In this document: positions 1 through 8,472 of the stretch, piece by piece
Layout of the letters: every line of letters begins with the position of its first letter
Numbering within the stretch: the first letter of the stretch is position 1
Assembly (NCBI GenBank): GCA_965197825.1
Contig: CBDANW010000002.1
Location: 992,001 to 1,056,000, forward strand
Reading direction: 5' to 3'
Length of the DNA: 64,000 nt
Source: CBDANW01 sp965197825
GTDB lineage: Bacteria > Acidobacteriota > Vicinamibacteria > Marinacidobacterales > DATDRI01
The notes under the pieces: generated by a model
What the model saw: only the letters and a program-made list of their open reading frames with translations
Told to the model about the DNA's origin: nothing
Databases searched by the model: none
Program-made: the position numbers and the translations under genes

Positions 1-612
1 TGGACGGTATTTCGACGAACCGTGATCACGTCTCCTTCGTAAAGGATGCCCTCAGCGCCATTGTTGAAGAAGACACTGTCCTCGATCGGCACGTTGTCAC
101 AGGTAGCCCCGTCCGCGAGGCGGTCGAAAAACCCGCTGCTGGCATTATTCGTAATGATGTTGTCTCGGATCGTCACGTTGGAGGCGCCGTTGCACCAGAT
201 TCCGTAGAAGTTGTCGTCGTGTTTCAGACCGTCAAGGATGATGTATGCTCCCTGCAGCTCGATCCCGTTAGCACCGTTCGTGTCAATGACGGGCCTGCCT
301 GTGCCGCTCCAAGCCTGGAACGTAAGCTCGTTGCCAGCGGTGCAAACCTTCGTGACCTAGACCAACGCGTTATAGGCGGTTCCGTTGTCTCCGTGAATGT
401 GAATCGTGTCTCCACAGGAAGCCTGGCCATGGGTGTAGCCGATCGTTGCGCAGGACGAGGCGGAGCTTGCTCAGGTGCAGGTGCCGGTGTCGGAGCCCGT
501 CGAGCCCCCGACATACCGGTCGGCGGCCACCACGGCCTGGCTTGTGCCAAGGACGAGCAGCGGGATGAGCGAGCCGGGGAGGAAAACCTACAAAAGAGGT
601 GGCGATCCCCAT
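1..612 (-). pseudogene. Secreted right-handed beta-helix protein, degenerate, running off the left edge
   Basis: Read on the minus strand, the segment encodes a signal peptide followed by text typical of parallel beta-helix (NosD/pectate-lyase-like) surface proteins: YVGGSTGSDTGTCT near the mature N-terminus, then DTNGANGIELQGAYIILDGL, NVTIRDNIITNNASSG and EGILYEGDVITVRRNTV. The reading frame is broken. One extra base in a C run of the signal peptide shifts the frame (the hydrophobic stretch SLIPLLVLGTSQAVVAA is in the other frame), a TGA follows TGTCT, and a TAG interrupts YNALV-VTK near 358-360. The gene continues beyond base 1. Substrate and role are unknown; such proteins usually bind or cleave polysaccharide outside the cell. 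Confidence 0.65.
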
Positions 613-820
613 AATTGATGAGAACTCCCCCCAAGAAAAGGCGTTTTTCGGAGGGACGGCTTTATCTCAACTGAGGGCTGGATCCCCCAACAAATGATCA
701 AGGGCGTTGGTGTTTTTGCACGTCGGCAGACGCCGCGCGCCGGCCTAAACTTTGCTTTAAGACTGATCTTCCACTACGATTTCGTTTCTTCGAGGTTCTT
801 TCAGAACTGAAGCCGAACAA

Positions 821-1774
821 ATGGCAGAAGCGCCCTTCGTCCACCCCGGTAAGCTCCACTACTTCACGCGCGAGATCTTCAAACGCTTGCGGGTGCCGCC
901 CCGAGAGGCTTCGAAGATCGCAGACGTCTTGGTTGCCGCCGATCTCGCCGGGGTGGAAAACCAAGGCGTGAGTCGGCTTCCCTTCTACGCAGATCGTCTC
1001 TCGGCTGGACTCGTCAACCGGACTCCTTCTTTGGATGTGGTCGAGGAAAAAGGAGGCGCCGTGACACTCGATGGCGACAATGGTCCGGGGCCGGTCGTGG
1101 GAATCAAGGCCATGGAGCTGGCCATCAAGAACGCAGAAAGAAACGGGGTTGGTGCGGTCGCGGTACGCAACAGCAATCAGCTAGGGATGCTCGGCTACTA
1201 CACGCGCATGGCGTTGAACGAGCAGATGATCGGCGTCGCCATGACGAACGACCGGCCGACGATCACCCCTCCTGGCGGCACGCACGCCTTGTACGGCGCG
1301 AACCCGATCGCGATTGCCATCCCGACCAAGGAAGGTAAGGGGCCCTTTGTCCTCGAGCTCACGACCAGCGCGGCGGGACACGAAGGTTACGGTTTGGGCC
1401 TGGCCGTCGAGATCCTGTCCGGCGTCTTGCCCGGAGGTGCTTTTGGTGACGAGCTGTCGGGAGCGGAAGGCGATCACCCTGCAGTGGCTCGCATCGGACA
1501 TTTCTTCGCCGCTCTGCGCATCGAGGCCTTCGGTCCCTTCGGCCATTTTAGAGACCGCCTGGATCTGATGCTGAAGAAGCTAACCTTTTCGAGTGCCTCA
1601 GGGGCACCACGCGTCCACTACCCGGGCGAACCGGAGTACGAGGCCGAAGAGGAACTTCGTGCGAATGGGATCCCCCTGTCGGCTTCCCTCACTCGGAAGC
1701 TCGAAGGACTAGCTCGACGCCTCGATCTCCGTGATGCGTGGGAGCAGGTCCTCGCCAGCCGCAAGGGCGTCTGA
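821..1774 (+). CDS. Ldh2/malate-lactate dehydrogenase family oxidoreductase with an internal deletion
   Basis: The 317-residue product matches the NAD(P)-dependent malate/L-lactate dehydrogenase (Ldh2, MDH2) family, which oxidises 2-hydroxy acids in the cytoplasm. Family landmarks are visible in order: the N-terminal helix around KRLRVPPREASKIADVLVAADL, VTLDGDNGPGPVVG, RNSNQLGMLGYY, then TPPGGTHALYGANPIAIAIP and the C-terminal EGYGLGLAVEILSGVLPGG block. Family members are usually about 340-360 residues. Here FVLELTTSA runs straight into AGHEGYG, so the intervening region of about 45 residues, which lines the active site and cofactor pocket, is missing while the frame is kept. The enzyme is therefore probably inactive despite the open frame. 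Start chosen at the ATG before AEAPFVHPGK. Confidence 0.7.
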   Translation: MAEAPFVHPGKLHYFTREIFKRLRVPPREASKIADVLVAADLAGVENQGVSRLPFYADRLSAGLVNRTPSLDVVEEKGGAVTLDGDNGPGPVVGIKAMELAIKNAERNGVGAVAVRNSNQLGMLGYYTRMALNEQMIGVAMTNDRPTITPPGGTHALYGANPIAIAIPTKEGKGPFVLELTTSAAGHEGYGLGLAVEILSGVLPGGAFGDELSGAEGDHPAVARIGHFFAALRIEAFGPFGHFRDRLDLMLKKLTFSSASGAPRVHYPGEPEYEAEEELRANGIPLSASLTRKLEGLARRLDLRDAWEQVLASRKGV

Positions 1775-1827
1775 CGAGCTCTATATTGGCACTCACTTTG
1801 AGTGACGCCGGAAATCGGGCAGCGAGT

Positions 1828-3427
1828 TTAGCGGTGCACGAATGGAGCATTGCTGCGAGGGCCGTTCTGGATGAAGTTGTCCAGCCCGATGCGCATGTCT
1901 TCGAGGCCGAAGACTTCGCCAAAGCAGCGGGCCTCGAACCGTAGTCCTTCCTCGAGAGACATCTTGGCGCCTTTCAAGATCGCCTTCTGGAGAACCGCGT
2001 CCACGGCACGGGACAGATGGCCGATATCGACGTCGGGTAGATCGTCCTCGACCTTAATGGAACCGGGCGGAAGTTGCTGGAGCTCGATCTTTCCCCTTGC
2101 CGCGTCCCGAGCGTAGGCGACGGCCGCCGCCGTCAGACCGCCCTCGACCGAATGATTAATGAGACCGATCTCGCGGGCCTCGGCACCCGAGACCGGGCGG
2201 CCGGTACGAAGAAGCGGCCAGGCCTTGTCGAGACCGATGAGCCGAGGCAGGCGCTGGGTCGCGCCCGCGCCGGGGATGATGCCCAAATTGGGCTCGGGCT
2301 GGGCGGCAAGGGTCTTCAAGCCGGCGCGCGCGATGCGTCCATGACACGCCAGAGCCAGCTCGTTGCCTCCGCCGAACGCCAGACCGTTGAAGGCGCAAAT
2401 GACTGGCTTGGAACACGCCGCGATACGGTTCATCACCGCGTGCGCGCTCACAGAGAGCTTTTCTCCCTCCTCGACCGATCCGATCGCTGCCAACATGGAG
2501 ACGTCCGCCCCGGATACGAAGGCCTTCCTCCCGAAGCCGGTGATCACCACGGCTTGGATGCCGTCGTCCTCCTCGATGGAAGCGATGTGTCGATCGATCT
2601 GCGAGAACACGTCCTGATTTAGCGCGTTCAGCACCTGCGGCCGGCGGATCACGAGAATCGCCACGTCCCCCTCGTCGCGCCGTAAGACGTACGGAATCTC
2701 CCAGGGCTCTCCCGACTCTACCCGCCGCACGAGGCTCTCCGGCACGGGAAAATCCGGGTGGATTTTCTTGCAAACTTGCACGAGCTCCAGAGCCCGGGCG
2801 GAGCCGATCTCGTTCATGAATTGAAAGGGCGGCGGCATCACGAGAGCGATTTGGACCGCCATCTCCAAATCGGCCAAGCTCGTGATGCCGCTTTCCAGCA
2901 CCTCCCCCACTGCGCCGAAGAATGTCCCCTGCAAACGCTCGGCGATCTTTTGAGAGGCCTCCCGGGAAACTTCTGGTTTCTCGCCGCGCCGGCAGACATC
3001 CCACTGGCGGCCATCGCGAGCTGCTTCGCGTAAGAGCTTCGGCGTCTTGAACCAGGCGTGCACTCTCTCGTGCATTTCATCCAAACCGTGCGCGGTAAGA
3101 GGCGTGCCGCCGGTGAGGTCATGGCGGTAAACGGGCCGACTCCCAGCCCGAGGGCTTCCGTGGCGATGTAGTCGACCTCTTCGGTCGTACCGAGTCCCTC
3201 CTCGACGCATAAAACCGCCGACTGAATCAATGCCTCGAAAATGGGATCGACCGCGTAGCCGTAGCGGCTCTTCACGCGGATCGGAACCTTACCAATGGCC
3301 TCATAGAAGTCGAGAAAGCCACCGCACCAAACCCTCATCAGTCTTCGCCCCGGGGACGATCTCGACCGCCGGATTGCGTTCGGCGGGAAAGAAGTAATGA
3401 ATGACGAGCGCTCGAGAAAGATCCTTC
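1828..3427 (-). pseudogene. 3-hydroxyacyl-CoA dehydrogenase/enoyl-CoA hydratase, 3' part (cut by IS66)
   Basis: This is the C-terminal three quarters of a bifunctional beta-oxidation enzyme with the dehydrogenase domain first and the enoyl-CoA hydratase domain last, the opposite of E. coli FadB. The part here holds the end of the Rossmann domain (LVIHYFFPAERNPAVEIVPG), the HCDH C-terminal domain (GKVPIRVKSRYGYAVDPIFE, TGGTPLTAHGLDEMHERV), and the crotonase domain (VICAFNGLAFGGGNELALAC, PEPNLGIIPGAGATQRLPRL, with both acidic positions kept). It is broken by the IS66 insertion at 3427 and by two single-base frameshifts, near 3305 (before DFYEAIGK) and near 3118 (before LTGGTPLT). The hydratase domain is in one open frame from about 3120 to 1828. 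It lies in an operon with the thioesterase upstream. Confidence 0.85.
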
Positions 3428-3485
3428 GTAACTCCTCGCCGTGCCCCACTGGAGCGGGTTGGAACGTCGCGATTCGGAGGAAAAG

Positions 3486-4994
3486 CTACGCAGCGGAGTT
3501 GTTGCGTAGGGCGTCGGGGAGTAACACGGTTCCTGGCTGGTTGATGGCGGCGTAGGCCGCTTCGAGCATGTAGGCCCTGGGGTCGACGTTCTGAAGCTTC
3601 GCGGTCTCGCACAGGGTGTAGAACAGCGCTGCGACGTCGGTTCCGCGTTTCGATCGACTGCCGTAGTGATTTTTGCGACCGACGACAGGTCCCCTCAGGG
3701 CGCGCTCGGCGTGATTGTTGTCAAGCCAGACGAGAGGGTTTTCGGCGAACAGCGTGAGTGTCTCCCATCTCTCCAGCATGTAGCGGACCGCCTTGCCGAA
3801 GTCGCTTCGCGGCAATCCTCTTTGGCTCTCGCCCCATTGCCGAATCGCTTTCAAGATCCGCTGCGAACGTTGCTTGCGTAAACGAAGTCTCAGTTTCTGA
3901 GCTTTTTCATCGCCGGGAAACGGACCCGGGACCTCGCGTTCGACTTCGTACAGCTCTCCGATCAAACGAAGCACTTCGGAGCAAGCTTGCGGGTAGTGCT
4001 CGCTGGCTTCGTCGAACTTTCTTTTCACGTGCGCCCAGCAGTGGGCGAGACGAAACTGTGGACCGGCACGAGCCGCGTAGCCGTCTGGACCGGCACGAGC
4101 TAGCACCTCGTACACCGCGTAGCCGTCCACAACCGCGATGCCGGAGTAGGTCCCCAGCACCTTTTGGCCATCTTCCGTCGATTTCGTCGGCAGCATTCGG
4201 TAGTACGCGATGTCCGGACTCGAAACGCCCCACACCGTGCCCGCCGACTTCTTCATCGAGCCCATCAGAGGCCACCGCGTTTCGTCGGCGTGGATGACGG
4301 GTGACTCCAAAACCTTCTCTCCCAGAGCGTCGTACACCGGATTCAGATGACGTGCCAGTACGTTCAGCTGGTCCCACAGCGTCTGGCTGTCGATATCTAG
4401 CCCTTCGCGGCGCATCATCCGAACCTGGCGCTCGAGAGGCATATGGTCCAGGTACTTGCTGATGGCCACTTCGGTCGCGAACTCCACCGAGTAGCGGCCT
4501 CCGGGCTGAAGCTTCGTCGCCGCCGGTGCGGTGACGACGTTCGCGTTACATCGGCAGCGGTACTTTTTCCGCAAATGCCGTTCGATGACGAAGCTCCGCT
4601 TCACCACCGTCACCACTTCCGATTCCTCGTATTGACCCGCCATCTCGCCGTCGCACACCGAGCACTTTTTCTCTGTCTCGGCGAGTTCGATTACTTTGTC
4701 GACCACGGGAAGATGAGGCTGTTCGCGCGGGCCGTGCCCTTTCTTCTTGTTCTTTTTAGCCTTCGTTTTCTTCCGGGTCCGCTTTTCGTCGATGCGGAAA
4801 ATGCTCTCTCGCTTTTCCTGTAGTTGCTTGAGAACCGACAGTTCAAGTTGCTCCGTTTCCGGCACACCATGGAGTCTCGCCAGTTCCACTCGCAGACGAA
4901 CGTTTTCATTGACGAGGCGCTGGTTCTCGTTATCAACGAGGAGAGCTATCTGGCGGAGTGTTTCGAGGTCGTGTTCGTTTTTTATGCGAACCAC
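3486..4994 (-). CDS. tnpC: IS66 transposase TnpC
   Basis: The 502-residue DDE transposase of the IS66 element cuts and joins DNA at the element ends. The N-terminus is a coiled coil with a lysine-rich stretch (RKKTKAKKNKKKGHGPR), followed by a zinc-finger-like segment with CSVCDG and CRCN, then the catalytic core: VIHADETRWPLMG supplies the first Asp, VVDGYAVYEV the second, and NNHAERALRGPVVGRKNHYG the Glu. A small in-frame duplication is seen at the repeated ARAGPDGYA/ARAGPQ. It ends 58 bp inside the left end of the element. The copy-2 protein at 41722-43230 is nearly identical. Confidence 0.95.
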   Translation of the reverse strand: MVRIKNEHDLETLRQIALLVDNENQRLVNENVRLRVELARLHGVPETEQLELSVLKQLQEKRESIFRIDEKRTRKKTKAKKNKKKGHGPREQPHLPVVDKVIELAETEKKCSVCDGEMAGQYEESEVVTVVKRSFVIERHLRKKYRCRCNANVVTAPAATKLQPGGRYSVEFATEVAISKYLDHMPLERQVRMMRREGLDIDSQTLWDQLNVLARHLNPVYDALGEKVLESPVIHADETRWPLMGSMKKSAGTVWGVSSPDIAYYRMLPTKSTEDGQKVLGTYSGIAVVDGYAVYEVLARAGPDGYAARAGPQFRLAHCWAHVKRKFDEASEHYPQACSEVLRLIGELYEVEREVPGPFPGDEKAQKLRLRLRKQRSQRILKAIRQWGESQRGLPRSDFGKAVRYMLERWETLTLFAENPLVWLDNNHAERALRGPVVGRKNHYGSRSKRGTDVAALFYTLCETAKLQNVDPRAYMLEAAYAAINQPGTVLLPDALRNNSAA

Positions 4995-5008
4995 GGAATA
5001 CGATTAGA

Positions 5009-5389
5009 TCATAGAGACGATCTCACGGCAAGTGAAAAATGCTTCATTTCAGAAGGTGACAAAGATATTTTCCCGACCAACCGGCTCACCTCCAGAAACA
5101 ACGACAACTCTGTCGTCGTCAGTCGCACTGGCTCGCCGTCACCGCTGGACCACAGGCATGCGAACTTTCCCTCTTCGAGACGTTTCGCGTAGACGCACAG
5201 TCCGGTCCCGTCCCAGTGCAGAACTTTCGCGCGGATTCGGTTGCGGCTGACGAACAAGTACAGCTCACCGCTCAGCGGGTCACGACCAAGCTCGTTCATC
5301 ACCAGCGCCGACAGACCGTCAAAGCCCTTGCGGAGATCCGCCGGCGCCGCGTACGCCCACGCCGACACCCGACGGCTATTCCACTTCAT
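5009..5389 (-). CDS. tnpB: IS66 Orf2-like accessory protein TnpB
   Basis: The 126-residue protein has the IS66 Orf2 signature: PADLRKGFDGLSALV, LSGELYLFVSRNRIRAKVLHWDGTG and a C-terminal LTTTELSLFLE. It is required with TnpC for transposition in characterised IS66 elements, but its biochemical activity is unknown. It overlaps the end of tnpA by 4 bp and is separated from tnpC by 14 bp, a translationally coupled arrangement typical of the family. No damage is visible. Confidence 0.92.
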   Translation of the reverse strand: MKWNSRRVSAWAYAAPADLRKGFDGLSALVMNELGRDPLSGELYLFVSRNRIRAKVLHWDGTGLCVYAKRLEEGKFACLWSSGDGEPVRLTTTELSLFLEVSRLVGKISLSPSEMKHFSLAVRSSL

Positions 5390-5730
5390 CCCAGCTGCTC
5401 AACAAGCCGCAGCAGCCGCTGTTCCGACAGACCCTCGATTCGATACCCTCGCGGGGTTACCAGCGTAATCTCCGTGCGTTTTTCCGATTCCACGACTTCG
5501 ACACGCCGAACGATACCCCTCATAGCCTCCTCTCGATTCCATCGAGATAGACTCCAGCCACTCACCCCGAGCCCCCTCGCGACACCCTCAAGGCTCGCGC
5601 CCTGATCCTTCATCTGATTCAGATACAGCACCGCTTCGCGACGTTGTTCCCGCGAGTAACGCCGCCCTCGACCTGTGCGGCCACGATTTTCTTCACGTGC
5701 TCGCCTACGAAATGCTGTCCTCGCTTCCAT
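5386..5730 (-). CDS. tnpA: IS66 helix-turn-helix protein TnpA
   Basis: The 114-residue protein has a basic N-terminus (RTAFRRRAREENRGRTGRGR), then a helix-turn-helix region YSREQRREAVLYLNQMKDQGASLEGVARGLGVSGWSLSRW, and a short C-terminal part VTPRGYRIEGLSEQRLLRLVEQL. This is the first gene of the IS66 trio and most likely binds the element ends. It begins 79 bp inside the right end. In copy 2 this gene is destroyed by an inversion/deletion. Confidence 0.85.
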   Translation of the reverse strand: MEARTAFRRRAREENRGRTGRGRRYSREQRREAVLYLNQMKDQGASLEGVARGLGVSGWSLSRWNREEAMRGIVRRVEVVESEKRTEITLVTPRGYRIEGLSEQRLLRLVEQLG

Positions 5731-5809
5731 CGCTTCGCACTCCTTTCAAGACTGCTCACGATGGAACATTCCGACACGCTTGTCACGACGGGCCACGGCG
5801 AGGAGTTAC

Positions 5810-6239
5810 GATCCTTCGCGTTCTCGAAGATCCGCTCCGGCTCGAGGTGAGAGGAGTTCGAGGCCAGAATGGCGTCGGGAGCGGCCAGCTCCTCGACGTG
5901 GGCAAAGATGCGTCGTTTGAGCCCCGCGTCTTCGGAGGCCGCCTCGATCACGAGACTGGATCCGCGAAGCGCCTCGTAGTCCCCGGTGAAGGTGACGTTC
6001 GCCTTCATGGCCTCAGCCTGATCGGGCTTGAAGGCCTTGGTCTCGACTCCCTTGTCTATTTTCTTAACGAGCTTGGCCAGCCCCGCGGCGAGCGCTTCCA
6101 AGGCGATATCCACCACCACGACGGGAACACCGTACTCGTGGAGCACTTTGGTGAAGTGGAGCGCGATGTCGGGCCCGATCTGCCCGGAGCCCACGATCCC
6201 GATCTTGGTCAGGCTTCGCGCCCCCTGGATGTAAGCCAA
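5810..6239 (-). pseudogene. 3-hydroxyacyl-CoA dehydrogenase/enoyl-CoA hydratase, 5' part (cut by IS66)
   Basis: This is the N-terminal NAD-binding domain of the enzyme whose remainder is at 1828-3427. The Rossmann glycine motif IGIVGSGQIGPDIALHF lies at residues 13-29 and VVVVD supplies the ribose-binding acid. VIEAASEDAGLKRRIFAHVE and ILASNSSHLEPERIFENAKD are family-typical. The protein enters IS66 sequence after KDRNSSPW. It starts 7 bp after the stop of the upstream thioesterase gene, so the two formed an operon for acyl-CoA metabolism. Confidence 0.85.
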
Positions 6240-6245
6240 CGGTGT

Positions 6246-6665
6246 CTACTCCTCGGACTTCAACCTCTGTAGCATCTCCTTCAGCTTCTCGGGCAGCGGA
6301 ACCGACTTGAAGTCTTTCCGGGAGACGGGGGCCACGACGACATTCCCGTCTGCCACAAGCTTGCGCTCCGGTAGGCGGAACACCTCGTAGGCGAGAGTGA
6401 AGCTGGATCGCCCCAAACGGTCCAGACCCATCTCGATGGAGAGCAGATCGCCGAAGCGGGCGGGCGCACGGTAGTTACAGTGCGCCGCCGCTCTCGGCAA
6501 CCAGACATTGATCTCATCAAGAAAACCCAAGTAGTCCCTCCCCTGGGCCCTCACCCATTCCACCTCGGCCATCTCAAAATAGCTGAAGAATCGAGGAAAG
6601 TTGACGACGGCCGCGAGATCGACGTCACGCCAAGGAATACGGTGCTTGAGCTTGAAGCGCGCCAT
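6246..6665 (-). CDS. Acyl-CoA thioesterase, YbgC/4-hydroxybenzoyl-CoA thioesterase type
   Basis: The 139-residue hotdog-fold protein probably hydrolyses acyl-CoA thioesters in the cytoplasm. The family opening with the catalytic Asp is seen in HRIPWRDVDLAAVVNFPRFFSYFEMAEVEWV (the Asp is in WRDVD, aligning with the YxDTDxxGVV motif), followed by the core strand GDLLSIEMGLDRLGRSSFTL and a C-terminal KDFKSVPLPEKLKEML. Length is normal. It lies 6 bp downstream of the MscS-type gene and 6 bp upstream of the HCDH/ECH gene on the same strand, so it belongs to a beta-oxidation-related operon. The specific acyl substrate cannot be told from sequence. Confidence 0.85.
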   Translation of the reverse strand: MARFKLKHRIPWRDVDLAAVVNFPRFFSYFEMAEVEWVRAQGRDYLGFLDEINVWLPRAAAHCNYRAPARFGDLLSIEMGLDRLGRSSFTLAYEVFRLPERKLVADGNVVVAPVSRKDFKSVPLPEKLKEMLQRLKSEE

Positions 6666-6671
6666 CCAGGT

Positions 6672-8186
6672 CTAAGACTTCTTCATCGATGCCAGCCAAC
6701 CCTCGATTTGCTCGGCGGCGACGTCGCGACCGCCCAGCCCGAAGGCCAGCGCCGCGGCGACCGCAACCGAGCCCAGCAGCATCCCGAACGCCAGCTCGAT
6801 GATCTCGTTGGCGAGGCCCATTTGCCGCAACGCGATCGCGCCAGCGAGGATGATGATGGAAACACGGGCGACCACCGCGAGAAAGGCGGCCTGAGCGGAC
6901 GAGCTCGCCATGACGGTTCGCGACGCGAGATTCGCTAGATAGAGGCCGACTCCGAAGACCACCAGCCCCAGAACGACCTGTCCGGCGAAGACCACGAAGC
7001 CCGAGACCAGAGCCGCCAGGTTCGCGAAACCGAGGAGTCCCGCCGCCTCGATGGATGCAAACAACATGATGCCGACGAGGATCAGGTAGCCGACGATGGC
7101 GGACGGCGTGCGATCCGCCTTGACGGTCTTCCCTGTCTTTGCCAAACCGATCCGCTCCAGAACGTTGTCGAATCCGGCCCCTCCTAAGAGGCTCGCCACC
7201 AACGTCGAAACGAGTCGGCCCACCACGTAGGCCAGCGTCAAAAGCAATGCCGCCGCGAAAACGAGCGGGATGGCCTCCATGACCCTTCCCAGCATCTCAC
7301 TGGCCGGGCGGGTGATGGCCTCGAGCGCCAGGGCATTGAGCGAAGAGATCAACACGGGGATCAAGATAAGAATGTAGACGATCAACGCCAGCAGCCCGGA
7401 AAGCTGCCGCGTCCCGAGCGCCTTGCTGAGTCCCACTCTCTCTCCCAGACTATCCGCTCCGAGCGCAGCCAGCAGGTTCGTGACGATCCTCTGAACGATG
7501 CGCGCGATGAGCCAGCCAACCGCGAGAATCACGCCGGCCGCGAGGATGTTCGGCAAGAAGTTGAGAATGCGACCCACCAGATTCTGAACCGGTGCCAGCA
7601 ATCCCTCGAGAGACAACGCTGCCAAAATGGCGGGAAGGAATAGGAGGAAAACGAGCCAGTAGACGGCGTCGGACAACGTCTTGCTCAGCGGCGCACGTTT
7701 TTCCTTCTTCAAACCTGTTTTGCCGTCGAGACGCTCGTCGATCTTGGCGAGATCCAGGGCGCCACGGACGATCCTTCGCAGGATGGATGCGAGAAGCCAG
7801 GCCGCGACGACCAGGATGCCGGCTCCGATGATTTTGGGAATGTACTCGAAGACCTGGTTCAAGAAAGCGGTAAGTGGCTGGCTGATGACGGTCAGGTTGA
7901 GAGCATTGAAAAACCCGACGACCGCGAAGAGCAGGATGACGTAATAGACCGCTTTGGCGGCCCACCTCTCCACCTCGATGTTCTTAGCCGTCTTCTCATC
8001 GAGGATCCAGGCGGCGAGTCGGTTATCCAATGTGGTTCGCTTTAAGGCGCCGCGCACGATGATTCTGGCGAGAAGAGCGACTAACCACCCGACGACCAGA
8101 ATGGTCAGAGCGAGGGAAATCTGGACGACTTGCGGCCCCAAGAGTTCGCTCAACTGAGCACTCATCTGAGCCATGATGCCTTGCAT
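6672..8186 (-). CDS. Multi-repeat 'conserved TM helix' MscS-type membrane protein
   Basis: The 504-residue integral inner-membrane protein is built from about five copies of a TM-helix unit, each a hydrophobic helix followed by a positively charged turn and a (D/E)xRL-like end: VVGWLVALLARIIVRGALKR, VAAWLLASILRRIVRGALD, AVGWLIARIVQRIVTNLLAA, TLAYVVGRLVSTLVASLLGG and VVFGVGLYLANLASRTVMAS. The last helix pair, FGMLLGSVAVAAALAFGLGG, resembles the pore-lining TM3 of small-conductance mechanosensitive channels. It lacks the cytoplasmic beta domain of MscS. A strong ribosome-binding site (AAGGAGGAAT) sits just before the ATG. It starts the minus-strand operon that continues into the thioesterase gene. 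Confidence 0.8.
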   Translation of the reverse strand: MQGIMAQMSAQLSELLGPQVVQISLALTILVVGWLVALLARIIVRGALKRTTLDNRLAAWILDEKTAKNIEVERWAAKAVYYVILLFAVVGFFNALNLTVISQPLTAFLNQVFEYIPKIIGAGILVVAAWLLASILRRIVRGALDLAKIDERLDGKTGLKKEKRAPLSKTLSDAVYWLVFLLFLPAILAALSLEGLLAPVQNLVGRILNFLPNILAAGVILAVGWLIARIVQRIVTNLLAALGADSLGERVGLSKALGTRQLSGLLALIVYILILIPVLISSLNALALEAITRPASEMLGRVMEAIPLVFAAALLLTLAYVVGRLVSTLVASLLGGAGFDNVLERIGLAKTGKTVKADRTPSAIVGYLILVGIMLFASIEAAGLLGFANLAALVSGFVVFAGQVVLGLVVFGVGLYLANLASRTVMASSSAQAAFLAVVARVSIIILAGAIALRQMGLANEIIELAFGMLLGSVAVAAALAFGLGGRDVAAEQIEGWLASMKKS

Positions 8187-8228
8187 GATTCCTCCTTATA
8201 ACAGCTTACTCACATGACCCTGGCCCTG

Positions 8229-8244
8229 GTGCCCGGAAGGGCAC
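8229..8244. other. Short perfect hairpin between divergent genes
   Basis: A 6-bp perfect stem GTGCCC/GGGCAC closes a GGAA tetraloop in the 286-bp gap between the divergent MscS-type and TonB-receptor genes. No T-tract follows. It lies about 45 bp upstream of the MscS-type start codon and could be part of its leader. No clear sigma-70 promoter stands out in this gap. Confidence 0.3.
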
Positions 8245-8472
8245 GGCGCTCATAGGCCTTGGTCCTAAGGTTTGGGCAACTCCATGAACGGTTAATTCCG
8301 GTTTCCTCATCCTCAGTATAGATGTGAGGCGAAATGCGAATCCCTGCCTGCGGGCGGCAGTCTACCAGGAAATCGCGCCTTAACGATACCCGGCGGGCGA
8401 GCGTCCAGGCTTTGAGATCGTTGCCGGGGGATACTACACTACGACGCGTTGCTCGACCGTGATTCGGAAACA

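Larger units (their letters stand above)
3428..5809 (-). mobile_element. IS66-family element, copy 1 (complete)
   Basis: The element is bounded by terminal inverted repeats beginning GTAACTCCTCGCCGTG at both ends, identical for 16 bases, and flanked by a perfect 8-bp target duplication GATCCTTC at 3420-3427 and 5810-5817. It carries the three canonical IS66 genes on the minus strand: tnpA (5386-5730), tnpB (5009-5389) and tnpC (3486-4994). Removing the element and one duplication rejoins the reading frame of the host HCDH/ECH gene at ENAKD-LSRALVIHYFF, which proves the insertion site. All three frames are open, so this copy looks capable of movement. A rearranged second copy lies at 41151-43288. 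Confidence 0.95.

Noticed and set aside
3428..5809. Cargo genes carried by IS66 or ISA
   Set aside because: All open frames inside the elements are transposition genes or shadows of them.
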